Source of the DNA: Odoribacteraceae bacterium
GTDB lineage: Bacteria > Bacteroidota > Bacteroidia > Bacteroidales > Marinifilaceae
Assembly (NCBI GenBank): GCA_031267995.1
Contig: JAIRXZ010000151.1
Span: forward strand, 1 to 7,095
Direction of reading: 5' to 3'
Length of the DNA stretch: 7,095 bases
Positions 6,351-7,095 of the stretch are shown here, piece by piece. Made by a program: the position numbers and the translations under genes. Below the pieces are notes generated by a model, which worked only from the letters and a program-made list of their open reading frames with translations, was not told the DNA's origin and did not search any database. Position 1 is the stretch's first letter, and each line of letters begins with the position of its first letter.

Positions 6351-6371
6351 CCGTGGGTCAACGACCCACGG
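6351..6371. repeat. Hairpin with 9-bp arms inside the nested element
   Basis: CCGTGGGTC at 6351-6359 and GACCCACGG at 6363-6371 form a perfect inverted repeat with a 3-nt loop AAC. It overlaps the left outer arm of the 190-bp element by two bases. No T-run follows, so it is not a typical terminator. Confidence 0.9.
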
Positions 6372-6390
6372 AAAGACGGCATTATATACT

Positions 6391-6441
6391 CCTGCCTGAA
6401 AGGCAGGACTATTGGTAATACAGTCCTGCCTTTCAGGCAGG
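6391..6441. repeat. Perfect 20-bp inverted repeat inside the nested element
   Basis: The left arm 6391-6410 (CCTGCCTGAAAGGCAGGACT) is perfectly complementary to 6422-6441, with an 11-nt loop ATTGGTAATAC. Each arm itself contains a small palindrome, CCTGCCTGAAAGGCAGG. A T-rich run lies at 6453-6461, 11 bp after the stem. That is too far for a standard intrinsic terminator, although some termination is possible. Confidence 0.93.
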
Positions 6442-6539
6442 GATTCACGAGGTTGTTTTTTGCCGCAAGCCGCGCTACGCTTGCATGCGGTTATGCAAAT
6501 CAGGCCCTTCGGGCCGCTAAACGCGTGCCGATGATAAAA

Positions 6540-6565
6540 GGGCAACCACAAGGGTTGCCCCTACA
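6540..6565 (-). repeat. Palindrome with TGTAGGGGC leader (AACC core)
   Basis: GGGCAACC at 6540-6547 pairs with GGTTGCCC at 6553-6560 around ACAAG. Read on the minus strand, the unit begins with TGTAGGGGC (6557-6565) and then the AACC core. It shares this leader with repeats at 6069-6146, 6237-6263 and 6934-7024. Non-coding. Confidence 0.85.
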
Positions 6566-6577
6566 GCATACTCCAAT

Positions 6578-6721
6578 GGCTTCGACAAGCTCAGCCACCG
6601 GGGAGGTGGTGGCTTCGACAAGCTCAGCCACCGCGGCTATTACGGTGGCTGAGCCTGTCGAAGCCGCCACCACCACCACCACCCACCCACCACCACCGCG
6701 GTGGCTGAGCCTGTCGAAGCC
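6578..6721. repeat. Four copies of a 23-bp repeat, two forward and two inverted
   Basis: The forward copies start GGCTTCGACAAGCTCAGCC at 6578-6600 and 6611-6633. The inverted copies start CGGTGGCTGAGCCTGTCG at 6643-6665 and 6699-6721. Forward and inverted copies differ at one base (AAGCTC against AGGCTC). Copies 2 and 3 form a 23-bp stem with one mismatch around a 9-nt loop; copies 1 and 4 can pair outside it. A CCA/CCCA-rich tract at about 6664-6697 separates copies 3 and 4. From memory, this GTCGAAGCC-type word is a common interspersed intergenic repeat in many bacteria; that was not verified here. Confidence 0.92.
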
Positions 6722-6753
6722 CAAACAACAAAAGCCAACAATCATGACCCCGC

Positions 6754-6833
6754 CGCTGGCGCGGACTTGTAGCCCGTGCCAACGAAAGAACACCCTTTCC
6801 GGTGGTGGCACGGGCTACAAGCCCGCGCCAGCG
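6754..6833. repeat. 28-bp inverted repeat with one mismatch
   Basis: The left arm 6754-6781 (starting CGCTGGCGCGGACTTG) pairs with the right arm 6806-6833 across a 24-nt loop. The only mismatch is GGAC against GGGC. The inner sequence TTGTAGCCCGTGCC and its complement are the core words. No gene is inside. It is another family of interspersed hairpin in the same cluster. Confidence 0.92.
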
Positions 6834-6864
6834 AAAAATACACCCGTGCCAGCGAAAAATACAA
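6823..6864. repeat. 21-bp direct repeat, two tandem copies
   Basis: CCGCGCCAGCGAAAAATACA at 6823-6842 is followed with a 21-bp period by CCGTGCCAGCGAAAAATACA at 6844-6863, one base different. A weaker third relative, CCGTGCCAACGAAAGAACAC, lies at 6774-6793. The first copy overlaps the right arm of the 28-bp inverted repeat, so slippage at the arm edge is a likely origin. Confidence 0.85.
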
Positions 6865-6933
6865 ATAAAAGCCCCCGCCGGGTTATCGCTTTTGCCGGTT
6901 TCGCGGTGGCGGAACGGGTGCATACACGAGGAA

Positions 6934-7024
6934 GGGCGAATAATTATTCGCCCCTACAGGTTATTGTCGGGTTATTGTCGGGATATCGCCGGGTTATGTT
7001 GTAGGGGCGAATAATCATTCGCCC
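6934..7024. repeat. Paired 24-bp inverted repeat with TGTAGGGGC leaders facing inward
   Basis: GGGCGAATAATTATTCGCCC at 6934-6953 is a perfect 20-bp palindrome followed by CTAC. The partner at 7001-7024 starts GTAGGGGCGAATAATC. The two are inverted copies with one mismatch over 24 bp. The leaders face the 43-bp spacer, which contains three related words GGTTATTGTC, GGTTATTGTC and GGTTATGTTG. The arrangement mirrors the pair at 6069-6146, where leaders face outward. Confidence 0.93.
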
Positions 7025-7050
7025 AAACCGCCTGGAAAGCAAATGCGTCG

Positions 7051-7071
7051 AGGGCGCACGCGAGGCGAACC
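7051..7071. repeat. Distant inverted copy of the 6178-6198 repeat
   Basis: AGGGCGCACGCGAGGCGAAC and the next base match the reverse complement of 6178-6198 at 20 of 21 positions. The two copies lie near the outer ends of the gene-free repeat cluster, about 850 bp apart. The remaining sequence to the right edge (7072-7095) shows nothing recognisable. Confidence 0.8.
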
Positions 7072-7095
7072 ACGAGCGCGGGGCGGGCACCCTGG

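Larger units (their letters stand above)
6326..6515. repeat. 190-bp nested inverted-repeat element, MITE-like
   Basis: The outer arms are 27 bp long with one mismatch, at 6326-6352 and 6489-6515. Each contains its own small hairpin (GGCCC-GGA-GGGCC on the left, GGCCC-TTC-GGGCC on the right) and the shared word TGATTTGCATAACC or its complement. Two more hairpins lie between the arms (listed separately). There is no open frame with a recognisable protein inside. The terminal inverted repeats and small size suggest a non-autonomous mobile element, but no target-site duplication is obvious. Confidence 0.85.

Noticed and set aside
6453..7004. A 183-codon frame and several others on both strands in the repeat nest
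   Set aside because: The translations are made of the inverted repeats themselves (for example repeated STSSAT words on one strand), and no frame is favoured over the others.

Overview
The window looks like chromosomal DNA from a GC-rich member of the Bacteroidales. The evidence is a fimbrillin-type lipoprotein of the Mfa1/FimA kind, found only in that order, a class III ribonucleotide reductase whose C-terminus reads as the Bacteroidetes form, and start codons preceded by A/T-rich leaders instead of Shine-Dalgarno sequences. The exact genus cannot be read from this sequence. An Alistipes-like or Porphyromonadaceae-like organism is a guess from GC content alone.

Layout from left to right. 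(1) 1-1094: the 3' part of a C5-cytosine DNA methyltransferase gene on the + strand, cut by the window edge. (2) 1144-1437: a gene-free spacer between two convergent genes, filled by 13 tandem palindromes with an exact 23-bp period. The two arms change together from unit to unit. (3) 1489-4168, - strand: the two-gene operon nrdD-nrdG, encoding anaerobic ribonucleoside-triphosphate reductase and its radical-SAM activase. The ORFs overlap by 8 bp. (4) 4169-4408: a divergent intergenic region with an AT-rich core bounded by an inverted repeat, next to a second small palindrome. (5) 4409-5665, + strand: a single lipoprotein gene resembling the Mfa1-type major fimbrial subunit. (6) 5666-6016: non-coding sequence with a GC-rich hairpin and, at its end, a textbook intrinsic terminator. 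(7) 6017-7095: more than 1 kb with no credible gene, packed with short palindromic and inverted repeats of at least six kinds. Six copies of a TGTAGRGRC leader precede palindromes whose cores differ.

The genes do not form one pathway. NrdD and NrdG work together to supply dNTPs without oxygen, which fits a strict anaerobe. The methyltransferase may be part of a restriction-modification system whose partner lies outside the window, or it may be an orphan. The fimbrillin is a surface structural protein without its usual anchor and tip genes in view.

The two most interesting elements are non-coding: the 23-bp array of covarying palindromes (1144-1437) and the palindrome nest with a shared leader (6069-7071). 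A third candidate is the inverted repeat upstream of the fimbrillin, which could be an invertible promoter, an operator or an RNA stem. All functional readings of these elements are inference.
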